Positions 18,264 to 27,858 of a DNA stretch of 64,000 bases are shown here, piece by piece. The notes under the pieces are model-generated. The model was not told where the DNA came from. It made no database searches and saw only the letters and a program-made list of their open reading frames with translations. The stretch is from contig NZ_CP059400.1 in the NCBI RefSeq assembly GCF_014109805.1, positions 1,334,001-1,398,000 of the forward strand, in the 5' to 3' direction. A program made the position numbers and the translations under genes. How positions within the stretch are numbered: the stretch's first letter is position 1; every line of letters starts with the position of its first letter. This stretch comes from Legionella sp. PC1000 (GTDB taxonomy: Bacteria; Pseudomonadota; Gammaproteobacteria; Legionellales; Legionellaceae).

Positions 18264-18389
18264 AGAGTTCCCTCCCGTAGTCTGGAGAGTGCTTAAATGT
18301 TTTACTTATTTTTGTTCTAGGTCCCTTTAATATTTGCTTGAAGGTAGATTTAAGCAATGGTACTGACTTAAGGAAATCCAGGCATATAG

Positions 18390-18413
18390 GCTGGGCTGTA
18401 AAAGCCCCGCCTA
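18390..18413. other. G+C-rich hairpin after pilT
   Basis: GGCTGGGCT and AGCCCCGCC pair with one mismatch around a GTAAA loop between the convergent pilT and rph genes. Possible terminator, or remnant of a dispersed palindrome; no clear T-run. Confidence 0.4.
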
Positions 18414-18456
18414 CATTTTGGTGCCAGAATATATTCCTTAAGTTAGTTAGGTGCGT

Positions 18457-19164
18457 TTACGCATTTTTTTGTAATTCAATTAATTGAGGAATACCCATTT
18501 CAGCAAGTGCAAGCATATTGTTTAATTCATCACGATTAAAATGTTTGTCTTCGGCAGTACCTTGAATTTCTATGAAATGTCCTGCTTCATTCATGACGAT
18601 ATTCATGTCGGTTTCGGCAAGTACGTCTTCAGCATAATCCAAGTCAATTACAGCCTGGCCGCGATAGAGTCCCACAGAAACTGCAGCGATAAAATTAAAT
18701 GCCGGCATTTTACGTATTTTTTCTCGCTCTACCATCCAGTTTATTGCATCTCTCATCGCGACACAGGCGCCTGTAATAGCCGCTGTTCTTGTACCCCCAT
18801 CAGCCTGAATTACATCGCAGTCTAAAGTTATCGTATTTTCGCCCAGGAATTTTAAATCGACACAAGCTCTTAGCGAGCGACCAATGAGACGCTGGATTTC
18901 CATGGTTCTGCCGCCTTGTTTGCCTTTGCTTGCTTCTCGTTCCGTGCGACTGTGCGTTGCGCGCGGGAGCATACCGTATTCAGCGGTAACCCAACCTTGA
19001 TTTTTTCCTTTAATAAAACGGGGAACTCCGTCAGTTACCGATGCATTACACAATACTTTGGTCTGTCCAAATTCAACAAGAACTGAGCCCTCAGCATGGT
19101 TTGTATAGTTTCTGGTTAATTTAACAGAACGTAATTGATTGGCTTCTCGATTACTTGGGCGCAT
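18457..19164 (-). CDS. rph: Ribonuclease PH
   Basis: Phosphate-dependent 3' exoribonuclease that trims tRNA precursors. Starts at ATG 19164 ([16 protein letters not shown]), preceded by GAGGATTATCTA; a longer frame from 19269 adds 35 residues with no family support. Motifs: [70 protein letters not shown]. 235 residues, normal length, no frameshift (unlike E. coli K-12 rph). Divergent from yicC over a gap of about 540 bp. Confidence 0.94.
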   Translation of the reverse strand: MRPSNREANQLRSVKLTRNYTNHAEGSVLVEFGQTKVLCNASVTDGVPRFIKGKNQGWVTAEYGMLPRATHSRTEREASKGKQGGRTMEIQRLIGRSLRACVDLKFLGENTITLDCDVIQADGGTRTAAITGACVAMRDAINWMVEREKIRKMPAFNFIAAVSVGLYRGQAVIDLDYAEDVLAETDMNIVMNEAGHFIEIQGTAEDKHFNRDELNNMLALAEMGIPQLIELQKNA

Positions 19165-19703
19165 TAGATAATCCTCGATAAAATTAAGAATTATAACGCT
19201 TAACTTCTCACGATGCATCCTAAAGTATGTGTGATGTGATAAAAATGCATAATCGTTAATCCCTAGCATTGTCTCAGGAAGTATTACTGGAGCTTTTGAA
19301 GTGTTTGTTGACCATCCTTTGTGATCGATAAAAACACTGATGCAAAAAGGGGGTCTTTTAGGTTAAATCCACAAGTATTGTATCGAGGGATAACACTCAT
19401 GAGTTGGATGAATGAGAAGATGGACGAACTTTTGTCCCAAAATCAGCAAAGAAAATCAATCTCTTCGCCAAAATAAGTAAATTATTTAGTCCCAGATTGA
19501 AGAAATAACTCGGGACAATTAGCTGATTTATATTTAATTTTCATGAGAATATTTTATCTTTATATTTAATTAATTATCAAATTGGTGTAAAATTGATCAC
19601 TTGAATTTATGAGCTGATATCACCTCCAGGCAGATTGTCTCTGTCCAATTGCTTTAAATTGGAGTATATTCGCGCAAGGTAGGATTTTTTTATTGGTATC
19701 TAT
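19165..19703. other. Long rph-yicC intergenic region
   Basis: About 540 bp between divergent rph and yicC. It holds one short frame with a plausible ribosome site (see 19399-19476) and otherwise A/T-rich sequence suitable for two promoters. I see no RNA gene or repeat that I can name. Confidence 0.5.
19399..19476 (+). CDS. Possible 25-residue small protein
   Basis: ATG 19399 follows GAGGGATAACACTC, an acceptable ribosome site, and encodes MSWMNEKMDELL... ending in SSPK, an amphipathic, charged peptide. Only its position in a long non-coding gap and the ribosome site support it. It may be chance. Confidence 0.25.
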   Translation: MSWMNEKMDELLSQNQQRKSISSPK

Positions 19704-20570
19704 ATGCTTCAAAGTATGACGGCTTTCTCGCGGGTGCAAAAGCAAATCGAAGAAGGTCATTTTTGTTGGGAAATTAAGTCTGTTAATCATCGATATTTAG
19801 ATGTTTCATTTCGTTTGCCTGAATCGTTCCGATTTATAGAGCCACAATTGCGCCATTTGCTGCGCGATAAGATCAATCGCGGAAAATTGGAGTGTCAGCT
19901 GAAATATCAAGACACAAGTGCTAATAATCAGTCTATGCTTATAAATATAGGCATGGTAAATGCATTAGTGAATTTAAGTGGGAAGCTTGCTGAGTCGCAC
20001 CATTTGCCGAATGATTTAGGTGTTAGTCGTGTCCTGTCCTGGCCTGGCGTGATTCAAGCAAGTATGCCCGATGTGGAGGTGTTAGGAGAACATGCACTTT
20101 CCTTGTTTAATGAGGCAGTCGAGCAGCTAAGGCAAATGCGCGCCACAGAGGGGAGCGCATTAAAAGCACATGTGGAAGGACGATTAAGTGAATTAGGTCA
20201 AGAGATTAAGAGGGCTCGATCGATAGTATTAATGCAAACAGAACAAGTGAAAGACAAGCTATTGACCCGATTGCACTCAGTGAAACTTGAAGTTCAGGAA
20301 GCGCGTGTAGAGCAGGAAATTGCTTTGATTTTGACTCGTATTGATGTTAGCGAGGAATTAGATAGATTACAGACTCATCTTGATGAAGTGAATCGGATAC
20401 TAAATTGCGATAAAATAGCAGGCAGGCGTCTTGATTTTTTGATGCAAGAATTAAATAGGGAGGCGAATACGCTAAGCTCAAAGTCTGACTCTGTGGAATT
20501 GACTCAGAGTGCAGTGGAAATGAAAGTGTTAATTGAGCAAATGCGTGAGCAAATTCAAAACATTGAGTGA
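19704..20570 (+). CDS. yicC: YicC/YloC family endoribonuclease
   Basis: Family described as an endoribonuclease that acts with polynucleotide phosphorylase on small RNAs. Conserved ends: N-terminal [10 protein letters not shown] and [19 protein letters not shown]-terminal [22 protein letters not shown]. The middle is predicted helical. 288 residues, standard. Its stop overlaps the gmk start by four bases, the usual yicC-gmk arrangement. Confidence 0.9.
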   Translation: MLQSMTAFSRVQKQIEEGHFCWEIKSVNHRYLDVSFRLPESFRFIEPQLRHLLRDKINRGKLECQLKYQDTSANNQSMLINIGMVNALVNLSGKLAESHHLPNDLGVSRVLSWPGVIQASMPDVEVLGEHALSLFNEAVEQLRQMRATEGSALKAHVEGRLSELGQEIKRARSIVLMQTEQVKDKLLTRLHSVKLEVQEARVEQEIALILTRIDVSEELDRLQTHLDEVNRILNCDKIAGRRLDFLMQELNREANTLSSKSDSVELTQSAVEMKVLIEQMREQIQNIE

Positions 20571-21205
20571 GTATTATTGTGGGTGATTATTCGGGTAATT
20601 TATTTATTGTTGCAGCACCTTCTGGGGGAGGTAAAACAAGTTTAGTAAAAAAGTTAATTGAAACTCTTGATGATATTGAAGTATCCATTTCGCATACAAC
20701 ACGAATGATGCGACCTGGAGAACAGCATGGAGTGGATTACTTTTTTATTGATGAAGAACAATTTATACATATGATTAATGATGGTGCTTTTTTAGAGCAT
20801 GCCCAAGTCTTTAATCATTTATATGGAACATCGATGGAGCAAATTACTAACCGTTTGCAAAATGGCATTGATGTGGTTCTGGATATAGACTGGCAAGGAG
20901 CAGAGCAGATTAGACGTTCCTTTCCGAATGCGGTAAGTATTTTTATTGTCCCGCCGTCATTGGATGCCTTAAAACAACGATTATTGAATAGACGGCAAGA
21001 TAAGGACAAAGTGATTAGTGACAGGATGAAAAAAGCGCAGGATGAGTTGAGTCATTATTCTGAGTTTGATTATTTAATCGTTAATGATAATTTTGAAAAA
21101 GCAGCGATGGAATTAGGTGCAATTGTGATTGCAAACCGTCTACGTATTGGGCGGCAGATAAATAAACAATCAAAATTGCTTTCTTTCCTGTTATCATCGC
21201 AGTAA
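20567..21205 (+). CDS. gmk: Guanylate kinase
   Basis: Phosphorylates GMP to GDP. Walker [11 protein letters not shown] near residue 17, then [19 protein letters not shown] for GMP binding and [11 protein letters not shown]. 212 residues. A GTG start overlaps the yicC stop; an alternative GTG lies 12 bases later. Followed after 31 bp by rpoZ and then spoT, the classic gmk-rpoZ-spoT order of nucleotide and stringent-response genes. Confidence 0.95.
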   Translation: MSIIVGDYSGNLFIVAAPSGGGKTSLVKKLIETLDDIEVSISHTTRMMRPGEQHGVDYFFIDEEQFIHMINDGAFLEHAQVFNHLYGTSMEQITNRLQNGIDVVLDIDWQGAEQIRRSFPNAVSIFIVPPSLDALKQRLLNRRQDKDKVISDRMKKAQDELSHYSEFDYLIVNDNFEKAAMELGAIVIANRLRIGRQINKQSKLLSFLLSSQ

Positions 21206-21236
21206 AATGCAAGGTTTTGCTACTGGAGAATGAATT

Positions 21237-21440
21237 ATGGCGCGAGTTACAGTTGAAGATTGTTTAAAAAACGTTGCAAATCGATTTGAACTGGTTATGG
21301 TGGCCACTAAACGTGCGCGTCAGATTGCAGTTCGAGGAGATCAACCTATGGTTGAATGGGAAAATGATAAACCTACAGTAGTGGCTTTGCGTGAAATAGC
21401 AGAAGGCTTAATTACGCCAGAAATTTTGGATAAAGAATAA
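21237..21440 (+). CDS. rpoZ: RNA polymerase omega subunit
   Basis: Small assembly factor of RNA polymerase; also part of a ppGpp site in proteobacteria. [20 protein letters not shown] and the ATKRARQI block are diagnostic. 67 residues, slightly short at the C-terminus compared with E. coli but normal for the genus as far as I can judge. GGAG lies eight bases before ATG 21237. Confidence 0.95.
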   Translation: MARVTVEDCLKNVANRFELVMVATKRARQIAVRGDQPMVEWENDKPTVVALREIAEGLITPEILDKE

Positions 21441-21450
21441 TTTGGAGGAT

Positions 21451-21520
21451 GGCCCCCTGTTCACAATTTGTTAGATTAGCAAGGCTTTGAGCCAAAGACT
21501 AGAATTGTAAACAGAGGGCC
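21451..21520. terminator. Long hairpin after rpoZ
   Basis: GGCCCCCTGTTCACAATT pairs with AATTGTAAACAGAGGGCC (two mismatches) around a loop that can itself fold (AAGGCTTTG). It may end or attenuate gmk-rpoZ transcription before spoT. Confidence 0.5.
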
Positions 21521-21537
21521 TAAGAAAAAAGATTGAT

Positions 21538-21616
21538 GTCGCTTGGGTGAAGTGAAATGGCCCCAAGTTTTAAGTGACTAAAATTTCCCAGATTCGTTTC
21601 ACTTCACCCAAGCTAC
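21538..21616. repeat. Dispersed palindrome, family A copy 2
   Basis: GTCGCTTGGGTGAAGTGAAA and TTTCACTTCACCCAAGCTAC are inverted arms around a 39-base centre. Same end pattern (GTAGC[CT]TGGGTG) as the palindrome at 10476-10556. It sits just upstream of spoT. Confidence 0.7.
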
Positions 21617-21686
21617 GAATCATAAAGGATTGTGATTTATACGGGACACCTTAAATAAGGTGAATTATGGGTATAGGGGTATGGTC

Positions 21687-23837
21687 ATGTTAGATACTAG
21701 GGAGTACTGCGTGAGCTACTTTAAGGAGCTCGATGAAGAGCTGAAATGCTATCTTGAGCAGTCGCAAATAGAGAAATGTTACCAAGCCTATCTGGTTGCT
21801 GAAAAAGCGCATCAAGGGCAGATGCGGCGTTCTGGCGAACCCTATATTACTCATCCTGTTGCCGCAGCTCTGATTCTCGCCCGAATGCGTCTTGATTATC
21901 AAACAATTATGGCGACTTTGCTTCATGATGTGGTTGAAGATACCTCAGTGAGCAAAGATGATTTAACACGCCAATTCGGTGAAGAAATTACCTCCCTTGT
22001 GGATGGTGTTACCAAACTGACCAAAATCAAATTTGAATCAAAGGCAGAGGCCCAGGCGGAAAATTTCCGTAAAATGGTCTTGGCCATGGTTAAAGATATC
22101 CGTGTCATTATAGTTAAGTTAGCCGACCGTTTGCATAATATGAAGACGCTAGGTGCAATGCCTTATGCAAAACGTAGACGTATAGCCATAGAAACTCTGG
22201 AAATTTATGCCCCAATTGCGAACCGTTTGGGGATGCATTCGATTTATGTAGGACTTGAGGATTTAGGATTTCAGGCTTTATATCCTATGCGTTACAGAGC
22301 TATTAAATCAGCAGTTGAAAAGTCTCGTGGTAATCGACGTGAATTGACCCAGACAATTGAGCGTGATTTGCAACTGGCTTTAGCGCAATTAAACATTCCT
22401 TATGAACAAGTATTCGGCAGACAAAAACACTTATACAGTATTTATAAAAAAATGCGCCAGAAAAAAGCCTCATTTACCGAGATTACCGATGTTTTTGCTT
22501 TTCGCGTGATTACTGAAGATATTGATTCCTGTTACCGTATTTTAGGCGCCTTACATTGTACTTATAAACCTGTCCCGCAACGCTTTAAAGACTATATTGG
22601 CATTCCTAAGGCCAATGGATATCAATCCCTGCATACCACTTTGTTTGGGCCTTTTGGGGTTCCTCTCGAAGTACAGATTCGTACGCGTGACATGGATAAG
22701 GTCGCTGATAATGGAGTAGCTGCACATTGGATTTATAAATCGTCTGGCCTTGAAGTAAACGAAGCGCAACTGCGTGCAAGAGAGTGGGTACAAAGTCTAT
22801 TGGAAATGCAACGCAGCACTGGAAGTTCGTTAGAGTTTATTGAAAACGTGAAAATCGATTTATTTCCAGATGAAGTATATGTTTTTACTCCTAAAGGCCA
22901 TATTATGGAGTTACCCAAAGGAGCGACGCCGGTTGATTTTGCCTATTCGGTCCACTCGGGAGTGGGTAATAGTTGTGTTGCGGCGAAAGTAAATAGAAAA
23001 TTGGTGCCATTAAGTATTCCTTTATCTAATGGGCAAACGGTTGAGATCATTACGGCACAAGGTGCTCATCCCAACCCGACTTGGTTAAATTTTGTAGTTA
23101 CTGGAAAGGCGCGATCTAATATCCGTCATTTTCTGAAGAGTCAACAAAATACGGAATCAATTAGTTTAGGAAAACGTCTTCTTGAGCAGTCATTAAACGA
23201 ATTATCCAGTGATTATGCAAAAATTCCGCCAGAATCCTTACAAGCACTATTAAGTGACTTACATTATAAAGCGATGGATGATTTGCTCTATGCGATTGGC
23301 GTAGGCAATCAAATGGCTATGGTAATTGCCAAAAGATTGGTAATAACTCAAGACACTAATGAACTGGATAAAGGAATTAAAACACGTCCCTTGGCAATTA
23401 AAGGAACAGAGGGAATGGTGGTTCATTTTGGTGAGTGTTGTCAGCCTATTCCTGGCGATAATATTGTTGGGAAATTCCAACAGGGTCGAGGAATTATTGT
23501 TCACAGCAGTGATTGCGCCACTTTAAAAAATTCACGAACTAATCCAGAGCAATTTGTTGCTTTACGTTGGGATGAGAAGGTTGAAGGTGAGTACTGGGTT
23601 GATATTACAGTTGATGTAGTCAACGAGCGTGGTGTCTTGGCAGCTCTGGCAACTGCAATTGCTGAAGCAGGATCCAATATAGGTAATATCAATGTGGATC
23701 CACGAGATGGACGACATAATGCCGTTACATTTTCAATTAGTGTTATCGATAGAACGCATTTGGCTCGGGTAATGCGCAGGTTACGGGCAAATAAAGTGGT
23801 GATGCGTCTTTATAGAAAAAAACAAGGGGATAATTAA
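21687..23837 (+). CDS. spoT: Bifunctional (p)ppGpp synthetase/hydrolase SpoT
   Basis: Makes and degrades the alarmone (p)ppGpp, a key switch in the Legionella life cycle. HD hydrolase domain with HPVAAALI and LLHDVVEDT, the synthetase domain with FAFRVIT and GYQSLHTT, then a TGS domain ([28 protein letters not shown]) and a C-terminal ACT domain ([13 protein letters not shown]). Both catalytic domains look intact. I chose ATG 21687 (MLDTREYCV) which has AGGGG eight bases upstream; longer in-frame starts exist at 21660 and 21681. The ridA start codon overlaps its stop by one base. Confidence 0.94.
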   Translation: MLDTREYCVSYFKELDEELKCYLEQSQIEKCYQAYLVAEKAHQGQMRRSGEPYITHPVAAALILARMRLDYQTIMATLLHDVVEDTSVSKDDLTRQFGEEITSLVDGVTKLTKIKFESKAEAQAENFRKMVLAMVKDIRVIIVKLADRLHNMKTLGAMPYAKRRRIAIETLEIYAPIANRLGMHSIYVGLEDLGFQALYPMRYRAIKSAVEKSRGNRRELTQTIERDLQLALAQLNIPYEQVFGRQKHLYSIYKKMRQKKASFTEITDVFAFRVITEDIDSCYRILGALHCTYKPVPQRFKDYIGIPKANGYQSLHTTLFGPFGVPLEVQIRTRDMDKVADNGVAAHWIYKSSGLEVNEAQLRAREWVQSLLEMQRSTGSSLEFIENVKIDLFPDEVYVFTPKGHIMELPKGATPVDFAYSVHSGVGNSCVAAKVNRKLVPLSIPLSNGQTVEIITAQGAHPNPTWLNFVVTGKARSNIRHFLKSQQNTESISLGKRLLEQSLNELSSDYAKIPPESLQALLSDLHYKAMDDLLYAIGVGNQMAMVIAKRLVITQDTNELDKGIKTRPLAIKGTEGMVVHFGECCQPIPGDNIVGKFQQGRGIIVHSSDCATLKNSRTNPEQFVALRWDEKVEGEYWVDITVDVVNERGVLAALATAIAEAGSNIGNINVDPRDGRHNAVTFSISVIDRTHLARVMRRLRANKVVMRLYRKKQGDN

Positions 23838-24220
23838 TGCAACCGGTAAATACAAAATTGGCTCCAGAAGCTATTGGAACTTATTCACAAGCCATTAAGT
23901 GTGGGGATACAGTTTATCTTTCAGGACAAATACCACTTGATCCGGTAACTATGGAATTATGCAGTGAAGATATTAAATTGCAAATTACTCAGGTTTTGGA
24001 AAACTTGTCCGCAGTTTGTGAGGCTGCAGGCGGTAGCTTGGCACATATAGTGAAATTAAATGTTTATCTTACGGATTTGCGTCATTTTCCTTTAATTAAT
24101 GAAGCAATGAGTCGTTATTTTTCATCACCATATCCAGCAAGAGCGGCGATAGGAGTCTCTGCATTGCCACGTGGTGTTCAAGTTGAGATGGATGGTATAA
24201 TGGTTTTATCTTCGAAATAA
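23837..24220 (+). CDS. ridA: RidA family enamine/imine deaminase
   Basis: Hydrolyses reactive 2-aminoacrylate and related enamines that threaten PLP enzymes. Family blocks: [23 protein letters not shown], the catalytic-site Arg in [14 protein letters not shown], and VEMDGI at the end. 127 residues. One-base overlap with spoT (TAATG) makes the two co-translated; spoT-ridA adjacency is common in gamma-proteobacteria. Confidence 0.93.
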   Translation: MQPVNTKLAPEAIGTYSQAIKCGDTVYLSGQIPLDPVTMELCSEDIKLQITQVLENLSAVCEAAGGSLAHIVKLNVYLTDLRHFPLINEAMSRYFSSPYPARAAIGVSALPRGVQVEMDGIMVLSSK

Positions 24221-24231
24221 TTTATTGAAAG

Positions 24232-24315
24232 GTAGCCGGGGTGCATAAAAAAGTTGTAACCCGGGTTTATTTGGTTTGCAATCTTCAGGGTTTCACCTCG
24301 CTGCACTCAGGCTAC
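24232..24315. repeat. Dispersed palindrome, family A copy 3
   Basis: Starts GTAGCCGGGGTGCA and ends TGCACTCAGGCTAC as inverted arms, with partial pairing (ACCCGGGT) inside. It separates ridA from uup; the upstream frame extension of uup runs through it. Confidence 0.65.
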
Positions 24316-24338
24316 ACGTTTATAATCAGAGTTTATTT

Positions 24339-26201
24339 ATGAGTATTATTTCCCTTCATAGTGTCTCCCTCAATATTGCGGGTAATCAGTTATTGGATAA
24401 TGCTGATTGGCAGATCCAACCTCAGGATCGTATTGCATTAGTTGGACGAAATGGAGCAGGTAAGTCCACCTTGCTTAAACTTTTATTAGGAGATTTAGTT
24501 CCTGATGGCGGTCAAATCAATCAGCTTTCTGGATTACGAGTCGCTGGATTGACTCAGGAAGTTCCAATTACTGAAGAAGAATCAGTCTATCATTTTCTAG
24601 TGAAAAGCCTAGGTGAAGTAGGGGAGGTTTTATCGCGTTTTAATGAATTATCTCAGTTGGGTGATGTGGATAAATTAGTTTCGTGCCAGCAACAAATGGA
24701 TAATTTACATGCTTGGGATAAATTACCACAAATTGAAACCATGGCCAGTCGTTTAGGCATATCCACTAACGAGCGCATGAATAACTTGTCAGGTGGTATG
24801 AAACGGCGTGTGCTTCTGGGCGCGGCACTTATTGCAACTCCAGATTTATTACTATTGGATGAGCCTACCAACCATTTGGATATTGAGGCAATAGAATGGT
24901 TAGAAGCTTACTTAAAAAGTTTCAAAGGAGCTGTACTCTTAGTTACTCATGATAGGGAATTTTTAAGTCAAGTATCCAACCGGATAGTAGAAATTGATAG
25001 GGGAAAACTGTATCAGCATGATTGTAACTATGAAACTTATCTGGACCGAAGGGAATCCATTCGTCTTAGCGAGCAAAAGCAAAATAATTTATTTGATAAA
25101 AAGCTGGCGGAAGAAGAGACATGGATCCGTACAGGAATCAAAGCACGACGAACCCGAAATGAGGGGCGAGTTCGCGCATTAAAGGCACTGCGCGAGGAAT
25201 ATAAGGCACGTCGTAATCAATTGGGCAAGGTCAAATCATTCTCTCTCGATGTAACTCGCTCGGGTGCAGTGGTTATCGAAGCAAACCAAGTGAACTATAA
25301 TTTGGGTGATAAAACAATTTTACGTGATTTTTCCTTACTACTGACTCGGGGGGATAAGCTTGGAATAATTGGACCTAATGGATGTGGTAAAACGACTCTA
25401 GTCCGTCTATTGCTTGGGGAATTAGAACCAGATTCTGGGCAAATAAAACTGGGTACTTCTTTGAGCGTGGCTTATTTTGATCAATTACGTCGTCAATTGC
25501 ACGAAGATCAAACCGTTATGTTTAATGTGGGTGATGGCGCGGATTATGTAACAATTAATGGCAAACAAAAGCATGTTGCCAGTTATCTGCGTGATTTTTT
25601 ATTTTCACCCGAACGTTTTAATCAACCGGTTTCAGTACTTTCTGGGGGAGAAAGAAACAGATTATTATTAGCCAAACTGCTTGCCAAACCAGTAAATTTG
25701 TTAGTAATGGACGAACCTACCAATGATTTGGATATAGAAACTTTAGAGCTCCTTGAAAGTATGTTAGTTGACTATCCTGGAACTTTAATATTAATTAGCC
25801 ATGATAGGGCATTTATTAATCAAGTCGTTACCAGTGTTCTGGTTTATGAAGAAGCTGGGCAATTTAATGAGTTTGTTGGGGGGTATGATGAATATAAAAT
25901 GCATAAAAAACAACAACAGCGAGAGCAGACAGTAAAAACACCGGTTGCGAAAAGAAATCCTGTAACAAACAAATTAAGCTTTAATGAGCAACGTGAGCTG
26001 GCGCAATTACCAAAAAAAATTGAACAGCTAGAAGCAAAAATAGCCGAATTACATTTACAGATGGCTGAGCCCAAATTTTACCAACAAGATGCCCAGCTGA
26101 TTACAAAAATTAATCAAGGTCTGGCCGAAGATGAGGATTTACTAACACGACTTTATACGCGATGGGAAGTATTAGAAGATGTTGAGAAAAGGAACACATA
26201 A
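24339..26201 (+). CDS. uup: ABC-F ATPase Uup
   Basis: Soluble ABC-F protein with two nucleotide-binding domains and no membrane part; the family acts on ribosomes, and Uup also affects transposon excision. Walker A sites GRNGAGKST and GPNGCGKTT; signatures LSGGMKRR and LSGGERNR; Walker B with DEPTNHLD and DEPTNDLD. A basic linker (KARRTRNEGRVRAL) and a C-terminal coiled-coil domain (from about residue 540) fit Uup. Start at ATG 24339 (MSIISLHSV); the longer frame from 24276 reads the palindrome at 24232-24315. 620 residues. Confidence 0.93.
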   Translation: MSIISLHSVSLNIAGNQLLDNADWQIQPQDRIALVGRNGAGKSTLLKLLLGDLVPDGGQINQLSGLRVAGLTQEVPITEEESVYHFLVKSLGEVGEVLSRFNELSQLGDVDKLVSCQQQMDNLHAWDKLPQIETMASRLGISTNERMNNLSGGMKRRVLLGAALIATPDLLLLDEPTNHLDIEAIEWLEAYLKSFKGAVLLVTHDREFLSQVSNRIVEIDRGKLYQHDCNYETYLDRRESIRLSEQKQNNLFDKKLAEEETWIRTGIKARRTRNEGRVRALKALREEYKARRNQLGKVKSFSLDVTRSGAVVIEANQVNYNLGDKTILRDFSLLLTRGDKLGIIGPNGCGKTTLVRLLLGELEPDSGQIKLGTSLSVAYFDQLRRQLHEDQTVMFNVGDGADYVTINGKQKHVASYLRDFLFSPERFNQPVSVLSGGERNRLLLAKLLAKPVNLLVMDEPTNDLDIETLELLESMLVDYPGTLILISHDRAFINQVVTSVLVYEEAGQFNEFVGGYDEYKMHKKQQQREQTVKTPVAKRNPVTNKLSFNEQRELAQLPKKIEQLEAKIAELHLQMAEPKFYQQDAQLITKINQGLAEDEDLLTRLYTRWEVLEDVEKRNT

Positions 26202-26612
26202 ATGTTATTAACACTGGCTTTGGTTGTTCTTTTAAGTTCAATTCTGGTTTTCTTTTCAGAGGAATTTATTAAAGCCTTTAACAAGCTCTTTGCCATAAAA
26301 GGAGCTAAATTGTTAATCCCCATGTTTGCTGCTTCCTGGCTAATTTATACGTTTACGTTTTGGTGTTTGTGGGCAATTTTTTATCTGCGTGAAATGTTGC
26401 ATGAAATACTGAATTTTCTAGTGCGTATCATGCCTTTTCAGCAGGGAGCGGTCTCCGCGGTACTGATATTCATGTTGACTTTTCTTTCAGTAGTTCCAGT
26501 TCTTATTCTTGATATTCTTTCACGAAGAAAAAGATTCAAAGGGTATCAGTATCCTTATGTAACAAGTGGGGTAATCTGGATTCTATCTGTTTTCTTGTTA
26601 ATCATCATATAG
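26202..26612 (+). CDS. Small hypothetical membrane protein
   Basis: 136 residues with about four membrane segments (residues 1-20, 35-60, 80-103, 118-135). Not recognised. It begins right at the uup stop, so it is translated from the same message. A basic loop (SRRKRFKGYQYP) precedes the last helix. No catalytic motif seen. Confidence 0.65.
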   Translation: MLLTLALVVLLSSILVFFSEEFIKAFNKLFAIKGAKLLIPMFAASWLIYTFTFWCLWAIFYLREMLHEILNFLVRIMPFQQGAVSAVLIFMLTFLSVVPVLILDILSRRKRFKGYQYPYVTSGVIWILSVFLLIII

Positions 26613-26659
26613 TTAGTCTGTAAAGAAATGTAATTTTTATGTAAAGATTTATTAATTTT

Positions 26660-26692
26660 GTTAATAAAACCTTAAGTTTTCTTTTTTATACT
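26660..26692 (+). promoter_or_regulatory. PmrA-box-like promoter
   Basis: GTTAAT, five bases, CTTAAG, ten bases, then TATACT as -10. The spacing is identical to the promoter at 14394-14426 on the other strand. It drives the effector-like gene starting 26741. Confidence 0.6.
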
Positions 26693-26740
26693 TCTTGCGT
26701 CAAAGTTTGGAATTTAATAAAAATCAAAAAGGAGACTAAT

Positions 26741-27616
26741 GTGGCATTCACCAGCAAACAACATCATCATGATCGAGTGACTCTTGATTCTTATCAGCAT
26801 GGTCATGAACCTCAACCCCTCTATCCTAAGGTAACACCCTACAATCCCTATGTTGAAGTAACGACCTCACAAAAACCTCATGTAGAGGTCCGTTCTACTG
26901 GTCGCTCATACAATAGATATCAACAAACGCATCATAATCATCATCACAGTTATTCTTCTACTGGCCGTGGTGGACGTATCTTATTTATTGGATTTTTTAT
27001 TCTTTTGCCCATTGTGGTTGTTGCGGCAATACTGAGCTCGACTCTTGGTGCAATGAGTTTAACTACGGCTTCTCTAACTGCTGCTGGAGCGGGTGCTGCA
27101 GGTGCAATTGCTTTTAGTGCTTCGACTTTTGGGATCGGTGCACTGATACTCTATGGTGCTCTGGGTTTAGCTTATTTATATTCAAGTGCTAAAGAATGCT
27201 ATAGCAGCGACAAAAACGTGTTTGATATGATTAAAGCGCATGTTGTAAATGAAGATGGAGTGGGTTTTAAAGGAGTTATGAAATCTATAGGCTCTGTATT
27301 GTGGTCTCCATTTTTACTCATTGGTGGTTTGTCGGGTATGGCAGTTAAAGGGGCAATGAATGCTTGTGTTTCAAGTCGTTCGGTGCCGCCTAAAGTGGAA
27401 CACACCCAAATGACAGAGTCCTATACTTGGATGTCGACCAATGAGTTGGGTGCACAACATAAATCTAAGAGTAGTTCCAAGCAAAAAGAGGAGCCACCGG
27501 TTTATTCTCAAGTATTTACTGGAACTCCAGAAAGAACCGAAAAAGAGCATCATCTATTAGACTCTCAGGTTGGTTTTCCTGTTTATCCTACTCTTAACTT
27601 TTCTAGTACTAATTAG
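26741..27616 (+). CDS. Effector-like membrane protein with His-rich N-terminus
   Basis: Not recognised; 291 residues. The N-terminal 75 residues are hydrophilic, with HHHH-type clusters and repeated P-Y/V-VEV patterns. Residues 80-150 hold two or three hydrophobic stretches rich in Gly and Ala (ILFIGFFILLPIVVVAAIL; GAGAAGAIAFSASTFG). The C-terminus is hydrophilic with Lys/Glu/Ser. GTG start, preceded by AAGGAGACTAAT. The shared PmrA-box-like promoter, the lack of any enzyme motif and the two-helix hairpin layout suggest a translocated Dot/Icm substrate; this is inference. Confidence 0.6.
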   Translation: MAFTSKQHHHDRVTLDSYQHGHEPQPLYPKVTPYNPYVEVTTSQKPHVEVRSTGRSYNRYQQTHHNHHHSYSSTGRGGRILFIGFFILLPIVVVAAILSSTLGAMSLTTASLTAAGAGAAGAIAFSASTFGIGALILYGALGLAYLYSSAKECYSSDKNVFDMIKAHVVNEDGVGFKGVMKSIGSVLWSPFLLIGGLSGMAVKGAMNACVSSRSVPPKVEHTQMTESYTWMSTNELGAQHKSKSSSKQKEEPPVYSQVFTGTPERTEKEHHLLDSQVGFPVYPTLNFSSTN

Positions 27617-27674
27617 TAGTGTATTAGCTGCTGCGTGCAGATTTTTCAATCAAAGTGGGTTTGTATAGTTTTTT

Positions 27675-27695
27675 GGGTTCTGTAATAACGAACCC
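27675..27695. terminator. Bidirectional terminator-like hairpin
   Basis: GGGTTC and GAACCC with a nine-base loop, flanked by a T-run on the left and an A-run on the right, follow the gene at 26741-27616. Confidence 0.65.
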
Positions 27696-27858
27696 GAAAA
27701 ACCAAATAAATCTTCTAAAAAAATTAAGAACCTTGAATTTTAAACCTCTTTGAACTGTGTACAATACTAAGTAAATAGGGCGTTCCCCTAGTGGTGCGTC
27801 CGTTTTTCCCGCCAAAATAGCCTATAATTTAATCAAGATGCTTTTCTGGGGGGCTTAT

